Below are positions 26,510 to 34,319 of a stretch of 64,000 nucleotides of DNA, one piece after another. The translations under genes and the position numbers were made by a program. Origin of the DNA: Paraburkholderia phenoliruptrix (lineage in GTDB: Bacteria > Pseudomonadota > Gammaproteobacteria > Burkholderiales > Burkholderiaceae); assembly GCF_902859825.1 (NCBI RefSeq), contig NZ_CADIKB010000002.1, positions 248,001 to 312,000 on the forward strand, read 5' to 3'. The first letter of the stretch is position 1, and each line of letters starts with the position of its first letter. The notes beneath the pieces were generated by a model that did not search any database, was not told where the DNA came from, and saw only the letters and a program-made list of their open reading frames with translations.

Positions 26510-26593
26510 GGGCGAGCCACAAACCAGCGGGCCACAACCGAGCGGACTTCAAACGAGCGCCCGGCAAACCAACGACGCGCCAGCGCCAGCGCG

Positions 26594-27337
26594 TCAGGCG
26601 CTGCGCATCTCCAGCGCCCGCGCCGCGCCGAGCGCCTCGCGCGCCTGCACCAGCGAAAGACGCGCCGCGCGGGCATCGACGGCCACCTGAATCAGCGCGC
26701 CGATCTGCGACGGCTCGCGCAGCAGTTCGCGCAGGATCGGCGCGAGCGCCGTGCTGCCGTCGTCGCGCAAACCGGCTGTCGCCGCGGACGGCAGCGTGCG
26801 CCACGCCGGGTCGACGACCGCGCGGCACACGGCAAACGGCACACCGCGCGCGGCGGCCATGGCGCCGGCCAGATGCGACTCCATGTCCACCGCCAATGCC
26901 CCCGTCGAGCGATGCAGCGCGCGTTTGTCGTCGGCGGATATGAGCGGCGCGGCGACCGTCGCCATGGGACCGCGGTTCAGGCGCGACGCGAGCGGGCCCG
27001 CGGCCAGCGCGGCGGCGAGCCGGTCGGCCCACGCGGAATCGGTCGGAACCCGGCCGAACGGGCCCACCACCGCGTCGGCCACGACCAGCGCGCCCGGCTT
27101 CAGGTCCGGCGCGAGGCCGCCCGCCGTGCCGAAGCTGACAATGCCCGAGCAACCGCGCGCCACTGCCGCGCTCAGCGCGCGCTCGAGCAGGTCGGCGCGC
27201 GCCGCATACACCACCTCGACGCCCTCGCCGCGCGCAATACGCGCCTCGAAGGCCATGCCCGTCACGACAATCACCGGCAGACCGGCGGAAGCGGAACCCG
27301 AGCCGGCATCCGCGGATGCCGCTGTTGAACGCAACAT
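26594..27337 (-). CDS. hpnG: hopanoid-associated phosphorylase/nucleosidase HpnG
   Basis: A 247-residue member of the nucleoside-phosphorylase fold: SGIVSFGTAGGLAPDLKPGA, then VAAPLISADDKRAL and GALAVDMESHLAGAMAAARG (the purine-binding Met-Glu-Ser). HpnG removes adenine from adenosylhopane to give ribosylhopane or its phosphate. It lies 3 bp downstream of shc and is the last gene of the minus-strand hpnD-hpnE-shc-hpnG operon. Confidence 0.88.
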   Translation of the reverse strand: MLRSTAASADAGSGSASAGLPVIVVTGMAFEARIARGEGVEVVYAARADLLERALSAAVARGCSGIVSFGTAGGLAPDLKPGALVVADAVVGPFGRVPTDSAWADRLAAALAAGPLASRLNRGPMATVAAPLISADDKRALHRSTGALAVDMESHLAGAMAAARGVPFAVCRAVVDPAWRTLPSAATAGLRDDGSTALAPILRELLREPSQIGALIQVAVDARAARLSLVQAREALGAARALEMRSA

Positions 27338-27340
27338 CCG

Positions 27341-29362
27341 TTACATTCCGACGGCGACGCGCGTGAGCCCGTTGCGCTTCAGGTGACGGTAACGCGCCAG
27401 CGCCCACAGCGGGAAGAACTTGCGATAGCCGTGGTAGCGCAGATAGAACACGCGCGGGAAACCGGTCGCCGTGAAGCGCGTTTCGTCCCACAGACCGTGC
27501 TCGCGCTGTTCGCGCTGCAAATAGCCGATGCCGCGCTCGACCGCCTCGTGATCGACCTCGCCCGCTGCCATCAGGCCCATCAGCGCCCAGGCCGTTTGCG
27601 ACGCCGTGCTCGGGGCGCGCTCGTAGCCGCGATAGTCCAGCTTGTAGCTCTCGCCGCCCTCGCCCCAACCGCCGTCTTCGTTCTGGATCGACAGAAGCCA
27701 TTGGGCAGCACGTTTGATGCGCGGGTCGTCGTGCGGCATACCGGCCGCGTTCAGCGAACAGAGCGCCGTCCACGTGCCGTAGATGTAGTTCAGCCCCCAG
27801 CGGCCGTACCAGCTGCCGTCCGCTTCCTGTTCCTTCAGCATGTAGTCGAGCGCGCGTTGCGCCGGTTCGCTGTTCTGCGGCAGTTCGCCGAGTTGCGCGA
27901 GCATCGACAGGCAACGGCCGGACACGTCCGCGGTAGGCGGATCGAGCAGCGCGCCGTGGTCCGAGAACGGAATGTTGTTCAGGTAATACTGCGTGTTCTC
28001 GGGCTCGAACGCGCCCCAGCCGCCGTCGCTGCTCTGCATGCCGACCACCCACTCGCGCGCGCGGGCAATCGCCTCGCGGTCCACGTCCGTCTGCGTCAGC
28101 GCTGCCGAGCGATGCATGGCCATGGCGACCACCGCCGTATCGTCGACATCCGGGTAATAGGCGTTGTTGTACTGGAACGCCCAGCCGCCCGGCCGCACGT
28201 TCGGCCGGCGCGAGATCCAGTCGCCGCGCACGTCGAGAATCTGCAGCGGACGCAGCCAGGCGAGGCCGCGTTCGGCCGCCTGCTCGGCGCGCGCCTCGCC
28301 GGTTTCCAGCAGCGCGTGCGCCGCGAGCGACGTGTCCCACACCGGTGACAGGCAGGGCTGGCAATACGCTTCGTCGTCCTTGATGACGAGCAGCTTGTCG
28401 ATCGACTGACGCGCAATCGCCCGATTCGGATGATCGGCCGGATAGCCGAGCACGTCGTACATCATGACCGAGTTGGCCATGGCCGGGAAAATCGCGCCGA
28501 GGCCGTCTTCACCGTTCAGCCGCTGATCGACGAAGGTCACCGCCTCGCGCACCGCGCGCTCGCGCGTGGCTTTCGGAAAGAGGCCGTCCACTGCGCGCAG
28601 CACCGTGTCCACGACACGGAAAAAGCGGAACCAGCCGACGTGCTGATGCGGCGCGCGTTCCGGCATGCCGGTGTTCACCGGCGCCCCGCGGAACAATTCG
28701 TCGATGCGCACGCGGCGCGGGTTGCGCGCCACCGGCCGCCTGGCGTTGAGCACGAGAAGCGGCACGATCACCGTGCGCGCCCAGTACGACACCTTGGACA
28801 GATGGAACGGGAACCACGTCGGCAGCAACGTGATTTCGACGGGCATCATCGGCACCGCGCGCCACGACACCACACCGAAGAGCGCCAGCAGAATGCGCGT
28901 GAACACGTTCACGGCTTCCGCGCCGCCGTGCGCGAGAATCGCCTCGCGCGCGCGGACCATGTGTTCGGCGTCCGCGGCATCGCCGATCATCTTGAGCGCG
29001 AAGTACGCCTTCACGCTGGCGCTGATGTCGAGCGCGCCGTCCGTGAAGAGCGGCCAGCCGCCGTTGGGCAACTGGATGCGCCGAAGGTAGCGCGCGATTT
29101 TCTGCTCCAGCTCCAGGTTCGGCGTCTCGCCGAGGTAATGGACGAGCAGCACGTACTCTGCGGGAATCGTTGCGTCGGCCTCGAGTTCGTAGACCCAGTG
29201 GCCGTCCGGATTCTGCGCGGCGAGAATCGCGTCGGTCGCGCGCGTGATGGCGGCGTCGAGCGCCGTGTCAGACGCCTGCGCCGCAGCGGGCGCGCTGCGC
29301 GCGTCGCCGGCGGGTTCGGACAGAGCGGCGCCCAGCAGGTGGGCTTGAGATAGGTCGTTCAT
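27341..29362 (-). CDS. shc: squalene-hopene cyclase
   Basis: A 673-residue triterpene cyclase converting squalene to hopene/hopanol at the inner membrane. The catalytic DxDD motif is PDVDDTAVVAM (about residue 403). Repeated QW motifs are visible, for example QNPDGHWVYELEAD, QLPNGGWPLF, QSSDGGWGAFE, QEADGSWYGRWG and QNEDGGWGEG. The length is usual for bacterial SHC. Its ATG overlaps the hpnE stop by 1 nt (ATGA). Confidence 0.97.
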   Translation of the reverse strand: MNDLSQAHLLGAALSEPAGDARSAPAAAQASDTALDAAITRATDAILAAQNPDGHWVYELEADATIPAEYVLLVHYLGETPNLELEQKIARYLRRIQLPNGGWPLFTDGALDISASVKAYFALKMIGDAADAEHMVRAREAILAHGGAEAVNVFTRILLALFGVVSWRAVPMMPVEITLLPTWFPFHLSKVSYWARTVIVPLLVLNARRPVARNPRRVRIDELFRGAPVNTGMPERAPHQHVGWFRFFRVVDTVLRAVDGLFPKATRERAVREAVTFVDQRLNGEDGLGAIFPAMANSVMMYDVLGYPADHPNRAIARQSIDKLLVIKDDEAYCQPCLSPVWDTSLAAHALLETGEARAEQAAERGLAWLRPLQILDVRGDWISRRPNVRPGGWAFQYNNAYYPDVDDTAVVAMAMHRSAALTQTDVDREAIARAREWVVGMQSSDGGWGAFEPENTQYYLNNIPFSDHGALLDPPTADVSGRCLSMLAQLGELPQNSEPAQRALDYMLKEQEADGSWYGRWGLNYIYGTWTALCSLNAAGMPHDDPRIKRAAQWLLSIQNEDGGWGEGGESYKLDYRGYERAPSTASQTAWALMGLMAAGEVDHEAVERGIGYLQREQREHGLWDETRFTATGFPRVFYLRYHGYRKFFPLWALARYRHLKRNGLTRVAVGM

Positions 29363-30669
29363 CAGCGTTCCATCGGTTGATTCAGCAGCGTATCCGCGGC
29401 CTGCTGGCCGGAGCGGATCGCGCCTTCAATCGTCGCGGGCAGGCCGGTAGCCGTCCAGTCGCCCGCGAGCATCAGATTGTTCCAGCGAGTGCGCGTGCCG
29501 GGACGCAGCGTTTCCTGATCCGGCAGCGCGGCAAACGTCGCATGTCTATCGACCACGACCTGCCAGGCCGGCCGGGGCGCGGCGGGCAGATTGGCCGCCT
29601 GGGCGACCTCGGCCCACACGCGTGCTGCCAGCTCATCGGCCGGCGTGTCGATCACGTCTTCCGCGCCATAGACCGTCGCCGACAGGCGTCCGTCGAACGC
29701 GAAAAGCCACTGCGCGGTACCGTTGACGAGGCCGGTGACAGGCGGCAAGCCGAACGGCGGCTCGACCGCGAAATACACGCTGACGGTCGCCGTGAAGCGG
29801 GTCGGCGCGCGCAGCCCCGGCACCAGCGTCTGCGCCACTTCCGGCGGCACGGCGAGCAGCACCGCATGGTTCGCGTCGAGCGAGATAGTTCGTTCGGCGA
29901 AATGCAGCGCCTGCACGCGGGCCGCGCTTACGCCGGGTTTCACGCTGGCCTTGGCGCCGGCTATGGCGTCCGCGGCGAACACCAGTTTGTCGAGCCGCGA
30001 GCCGAGTTCGATCGTCGCGCCGCCATGCTGCAGCAGCCGCAACGCCGGGTCGACGAACGCACGGCTCAAGCCATTGCGCGCAACCAGCGGCCGACACGCC
30101 AGGCCGCCCGCGATCAGCGTCTCGCGCACCATGGCCGCAGCCAGTTCCGCCGACGCGTCCCGCGGCTCCACGTTGAGCATCGCGCGAAACAACGGCGCGA
30201 GCAGGCGGTCCCACAGCGGGCCGTTGCTGCGCATGGTCTGCGCGACGCTGCGGCCGGGCTTCGCAAAAAAGAGCGGCAGCATACTCAGATAATCGCCCGG
30301 GCCGGTATTCGGCACGCGTGCATTCGGGTCGAAGATCCACCATGGCAGCCGCCCCGGCGACAGGCGCACCGTCCAGCGCGCGCGCGTGGCCAGGTCGACA
30401 AAGGGGAATTCCGGTAACGCCGGCCCCGTCAGTTCATCCGCCGAGCCGATTGCCCGCAGGTAATTGAGCGTGGCGCTGTTGCCCGACATCATCAGGTGAT
30501 TGCCGCTGTCGATCGTCGCGCCGAGCGTGGCGTCGTAATACGAACGGCAACGGCCGCCGGCCTGCGCGGCCGCCTCGTGCAACACGACCCGCGCGCCGCG
30601 CCGCTGCAACTGCACGGCGGCGGCGAGGCCGGCGAGGCCCGCGCCGACCACATGTACGAGCCTCGGCAT
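29362..30669 (-). CDS. hpnE: hydroxysqualene dehydroxylase HpnE
   Basis: A 435-residue FAD-dependent amine-oxidase-fold protein. The N-terminal dinucleotide motif is VVGAGLAGLAAAVQLQRRGA, followed by EAAAQAGGRCRSYYD; the C-terminal FAD block is NNLMLAGDWTATGLPATIEG. HpnE reduces hydroxysqualene to squalene in the HpnC-D-E route. The ATG at 30669 lies 4 bp after the hpnD stop; translation upstream of it belongs to another frame of hpnD. hpnC is absent from this cluster. Confidence 0.92.
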   Translation of the reverse strand: MPRLVHVVGAGLAGLAAAVQLQRRGARVVLHEAAAQAGGRCRSYYDATLGATIDSGNHLMMSGNSATLNYLRAIGSADELTGPALPEFPFVDLATRARWTVRLSPGRLPWWIFDPNARVPNTGPGDYLSMLPLFFAKPGRSVAQTMRSNGPLWDRLLAPLFRAMLNVEPRDASAELAAAMVRETLIAGGLACRPLVARNGLSRAFVDPALRLLQHGGATIELGSRLDKLVFAADAIAGAKASVKPGVSAARVQALHFAERTISLDANHAVLLAVPPEVAQTLVPGLRAPTRFTATVSVYFAVEPPFGLPPVTGLVNGTAQWLFAFDGRLSATVYGAEDVIDTPADELAARVWAEVAQAANLPAAPRPAWQVVVDRHATFAALPDQETLRPGTRTRWNNLMLAGDWTATGLPATIEGAIRSGQQAADTLLNQPMER

Positions 30670-30673
30670 CAGC

Positions 30674-31522
30674 TCAGAAAAGCGCGTAACGCGCGACGAT
30701 CCACAGCAAGTGCAGCTTCGGCTTGCTGACTTTCGTGCGCGGAATGTCGAAGCCGCGCTCCAGCGTGCGCTCGAGCAGCACGCGGTACACCCCCGACATG
30801 ATGCGCGGCGCGCGCACATGGCCGCGCGGCTCGCGGTCCATAATTGCGTCGGAGGCGGCGAAGTGCTCCTGCGCGCGCGCGGCGAGCGTCGCGCACACGC
30901 GCGGCAGCGACGGGTCGTCGGCGACCTGCTGCGGGTTCTTGATCGCGATGCCTTCGCGCGCGAGCAACTCGCGCGGCAGATAGCAACGGTTGATGCCGGC
31001 GTCTTCGTCGATGTCGCGAAGAATGTTCGTGAGCTGCAGCGCACGGCCGAGATGGTGCGCGAGCAAACGGCCCGGCTCCTCCTGCATCCCGAATATTCTC
31101 ACCGACAGACGGCCCGCCGCACTCGCGACGCGGTCGCAATACAGGTCGAGCGTGGCTTCGTCGGGCGCGCAGATGTCGGCGGCGGCGTCCATTGCCATGC
31201 CGTCGATCATCGCGTGGAAATCCTCGCGCTGCAGATGAAACGTGTGAATGTGTCGGGTGAGCGCGCGCAACGAGGCGCGCGGCGCGCCGGCATAGCACGC
31301 GTCGATGTCGGCGCGCCAGCGCTCGAGCGCGGCGGCACGCTCGGCGCGCGGCATGTCGCTGTCGGCGATGTCGTCGACAGCGCGGCAGAAGGCGTAGACC
31401 TGATACATCGCGTCGCGCTGCGCGGCCGGCAGGATGCGCATGGCGAGATAGAACGAGCTGCCGGACGTGGCGGCAGCGGCGTCGATTTCAGTATCGTCCA
31501 CGACGAGATTGGAAACAGCCAA
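30674..31522 (-). CDS. hpnD: presqualene diphosphate synthase HpnD
   Basis: A 282-residue trans-isoprenyl diphosphate synthase of the squalene/phytoene type. The two Asp-rich motifs are VYAFCRAVDDIADSDM and QLTNILRDIDEDAGINRCYL. HpnD joins two farnesyl diphosphates to presqualene diphosphate. It is the first gene of the hpnD-hpnE-shc-hpnG operon, with the promoter presumably in the 200-bp gap before 31523-31729. Confidence 0.93.
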   Translation of the reverse strand: MAVSNLVVDDTEIDAAAATSGSSFYLAMRILPAAQRDAMYQVYAFCRAVDDIADSDMPRAERAAALERWRADIDACYAGAPRASLRALTRHIHTFHLQREDFHAMIDGMAMDAAADICAPDEATLDLYCDRVASAAGRLSVRIFGMQEEPGRLLAHHLGRALQLTNILRDIDEDAGINRCYLPRELLAREGIAIKNPQQVADDPSLPRVCATLAARAQEHFAASDAIMDREPRGHVRAPRIMSGVYRVLLERTLERGFDIPRTKVSKPKLHLLWIVARYALF

Positions 31523-31729
31523 GACGATCTCCGCAGGAGGGCGCCCGCTGAAAGGCGTACAGGAATTGTGATGCCTCGCCGCAGGGCGGGCGGCCCGCGC
31601 GCGCGGACACGCGCGAAACAGACGGCTGGGAGGCCGGAAACGGCGAAAAGTATATCAACGTTTGTGAGACGACGCAGTTTCGCCTGCGGAATAAGGGGCG
31701 CGAGCCTTAGTGAGGGCCTCGGCAGGCGT

Positions 31730-32668
31730 TCACGTCAGCGCGACCGAGCGGTTGCGTCCCTGGCGCTTCGCGCTGTAGAGCGCCGCGTCGGCCTCGTTGA
31801 TCAGCACCTCGTAGGCGGGCAAACCGGGGCGCGCCGCCGCGCCGCCGACGCTTGCCGTCACGGGCACGCCCGTGCCCTGCACCTCGACCGGCGTGTCCGC
31901 AATCGTGCAGCGGATTTTTTCGGCGACGCGCATTGCATCCTCGAGCGGCGTGCACGGCAGCAGCAAGGCGAACTCCTCGCCGCCGAAACGCCCAAATGTG
32001 TCCTGCGCCCGCACCACGCCGGCGACGCGCTGCGCCATCACGCGCAGCACGGTATCGCCGACGCCGTGGCCGAATTGGTCGTTGATCTTCTTGAAGTGGT
32101 CGAGATCGAACAGCAGCACCGACATGTCGCCGCCGTAGCGCTGCCAGCGCGTGTATTCGTCCTGCAGACGCGCCTCGAAGTAGCGGCGGTTGGCAATGCC
32201 GGTGAGCCCGTCGCGGTCCGCGTATTCCTGGAGCTTGGCGACGGCCTCCTCGCGCTCGCGCTGCACAATGCTCACGTGCGTCACATCGGAGATCGTCACG
32301 CACACCGCCACCACTTCGCGATCGCGCGTGAGCGGCATGAAGGTGCAGTCCTGCTGCATGTAGTCGACGCCGCCGGTGATCGGCCGGTCGTGATCGAACT
32401 TGAACAGATAGGGCCGCTGCTCCCACGAACTGAACGCGAAGCTGCCCAGCTGAAACACGCTTTCGATCTTGCGCGACAACCACACGCGCGGCAGTTCCGG
32501 AAAATGCGTGAACAATGACTTGCCGACCACCTGCTCCGCCGACAAGCCGCTGTGGTCCTGCATGAACCGGTTCCACATCAGCACGTTCATGTCGCGGTCG
32601 AGCACGAAGATGCCGAAGCCGACCCGCTCGACCACCAGATCGCTCAACGACGGCGCGGGCGAACTCAT
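31730..32668 (-). CDS. PAS-GGDEF diguanylate cyclase
   Basis: A 312-residue soluble protein. The N-terminal PAS domain (about residues 8-125) has VGFGIFVLDRDMNVLMWNRF. The GGDEF domain (about 150-310) has the active-site signature FGRFGGEEFALLLP and an RxxD inhibitory site (RAQD) five residues before it. It therefore should make cyclic-di-GMP with product inhibition. Its ATG overlaps the stop of the CheC-like gene (ATGA), so the three genes 31730-33649 form one operon: receiver, CheC-like protein, cyclase. Confidence 0.93.
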   Translation of the reverse strand: MSSPAPSLSDLVVERVGFGIFVLDRDMNVLMWNRFMQDHSGLSAEQVVGKSLFTHFPELPRVWLSRKIESVFQLGSFAFSSWEQRPYLFKFDHDRPITGGVDYMQQDCTFMPLTRDREVVAVCVTISDVTHVSIVQREREEAVAKLQEYADRDGLTGIANRRYFEARLQDEYTRWQRYGGDMSVLLFDLDHFKKINDQFGHGVGDTVLRVMAQRVAGVVRAQDTFGRFGGEEFALLLPCTPLEDAMRVAEKIRCTIADTPVEVQGTGVPVTASVGGAAARPGLPAYEVLINEADAALYSAKRQGRNRSVALT

Positions 32669-33288
32669 AGGCTGGAGAGGAGCGCGTCGAGCGCGTCGTT
32701 CATGTGACGGATGGATTCTTCCGCCATCAGCATCACGAGATGGGCGCGGAAGCTCTGGTCTTCGAGCGTGAAATTGACCTCCACGAGCAGCGCGACTTCC
32801 CATTGCAGCACGCCGGGCTGGAACACTTCGTCGAGCGTCAGTGCGTCGCCGAGCAGGCCGGGCGCGGAGAACACCGGCGTGCGGCCGAGCTGGTCCAGAA
32901 TGCACGACACGCACGCGCCGGTGAGCACATTGGCGACGTCGAACATCAATTCTTTCTGGCTCACCGATTCGTAGGCCGAGCGCGAGTAAGGGTCGCTCAC
33001 GAGCGCGCACAGATCCTCGACGCTGTCGCTGCGACAGATCACGAGCGCCTCGCCCTTGATGTCCGAGCGAAACCCCTGACGCACCGCGCTCACCGGATCC
33101 TGGATCCCGGTCATTTCCCTCAGCGCCTGCGCCGCCTCGCTGACCGCCACCACCCTCACGCGCGGCACCGACAGCTCGATGAACGAATCGAGCAGCCGTG
33201 CGAGGCGCGTCGCGGCTTGACCCATCGCCAGATTGGCGACCTCTTGCAGCGCGTCGCGCTGATCTTCGGTGAGGACTGGCTCAGACAT
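32665..33288 (-). CDS. CheC-like chemotaxis phosphatase-family protein
   Basis: A 207-residue protein. Two helix repeats carry CheC-type signatures: LQEVANLAMGQAATRLARLL (Glu-x2-Asn) and LMFDVANVLTGACVSCILDQ (Asp-x2-Asn). CheC/CheX/FliY proteins dephosphorylate CheY-P. The second motif has Asp for the usual Glu, so one site may be altered. It overlaps the receiver gene upstream by 8 nt and the cyclase downstream by 4 nt. It probably resets the receiver encoded next to it. Confidence 0.8.
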   Translation of the reverse strand: MSEPVLTEDQRDALQEVANLAMGQAATRLARLLDSFIELSVPRVRVVAVSEAAQALREMTGIQDPVSAVRQGFRSDIKGEALVICRSDSVEDLCALVSDPYSRSAYESVSQKELMFDVANVLTGACVSCILDQLGRTPVFSAPGLLGDALTLDEVFQPGVLQWEVALLVEVNFTLEDQSFRAHLVMLMAEESIRHMNDALDALLSSL

Positions 33289-33649
33289 ACAACCCGTACT
33301 CCTTGAGGATGGGCAGTACCGCCTCCGGCGTCACGGGCTTGGCGACGAACGCCGCGGCGCCGAGCGCGCGCACGCGCGACTGGGCCATCGGCTGGATATC
33401 GGCTGAGACGACGATGACGAAGGTGTTCAGATCCTCATGCTGCAATGCTTCGAGCACCTGATAGCCGTTCATGTCCGGCATGGTCAGGTCGAGGAACATC
33501 ACCGAGGCTTTCCCTTGGCGATACAAAGCGAGCGCTTCCCGTCCGTTCGAGGCGTAGGACACCTCGACGTCCCAATCCGCCGGCAATGCCTTGGTGAGCA
33601 CCTTGCGGGCAAGCAGCGAATCATCGGCGATCACGATAGGCAAAGACAT
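33281..33649 (-). CDS. single-domain response regulator (CheY-like)
   Basis: A 122-residue receiver domain alone. IVIADDSLLARKVL has the acidic pair, VMFLDLTMPDMNGYQVL has the phospho-acceptor Asp, VIVVSADIQ has the Ser/Thr position and AAFVAKPVTPE has the conserved Lys. There is no output domain. It is first in the operon with the CheC-like protein and the cyclase. The kinase could be the hybrid kinase divergently encoded at 34320 or another one. Confidence 0.92.
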   Translation of the reverse strand: MSLPIVIADDSLLARKVLTKALPADWDVEVSYASNGREALALYRQGKASVMFLDLTMPDMNGYQVLEALQHEDLNTFVIVVSADIQPMAQSRVRALGAAAFVAKPVTPEAVLPILKEYGLYV

Positions 33650-34319
33650 GGCGGCAAAAGACGGAATAAGCTCGTTCGGGTTAACGGCGGGTGGCGGGAA
33701 CTCTTTAGGGCGGAGTCTGACGGCGAGCGGCGACAGGCGCCTGCTGGAAGGCGCCTGTCGGCCCGGCGGGGATAAGGCGCGGCAGGGCGCGTTGGGCGAA
33801 ACCCGTGCGCGCGCAGAACTGCGCGCGCGTGCGGCGGACGACGGCTGTGACCGGCATGTGCTGAGCCTACCCCGTAGATGAATCGGCGCGGCTCGCTCAA
33901 TCTGGCTTAAGTCTTGCCGCGCGCGTGGTTCCGCGAACGCCCGGTGCTCACGCGCGTACGCATGATCCGGTGCCCTCGCGGCGTATGCGTTCGAACATGG
34001 CGGACGCACTTTTTGTCGTGGCGTCGATTCTCGAAGTAAACCACCCGAAACGCAATACGCGCTATTCTCGCCTGGCTAACAATATCTTCCTGCATTATCC
34101 ATTTTTCGAAAACATACGCGCCGCATAATAATCGTTTCTATACCGTTTATACTTTTGTGTACGTTTGCGCTTCGTAATTCGTCACTGTTTTAAAAGTCCG
34201 ATGAATTGCGCGTCCTACAGGCAAGCGCAGTCCACTACGGTAACTTCTACCGCCGTTCTGCGACTATGCTTCTCGTATCATCCTGTCTCTTTTCGCCTGG
34301 AAATACCGAGCATCTGACA
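33650..34319. promoter_or_regulatory. divergent intergenic region, receiver operon / hybrid kinase
   Basis: About 670 bp with no supported gene. The left part is GC-rich and contains the hairpin at 33731-33760. From about 34050 to 34200 it is clearly AT-rich (TTTATACTTTTGTGTACG at about 34146), the likely promoter zone of the kinase gene. Confidence 0.4.
33731..33760. other. 12-bp perfect inverted repeat (hairpin)
   Basis: CGACAGGCGCCT, loop GCTGGA, AGGCGCCTGTCG. It lies 82 bp upstream of the receiver ATG with no T tract on either side, so it is not a standard terminator. It may be a leader hairpin or an operator. Confidence 0.7.
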
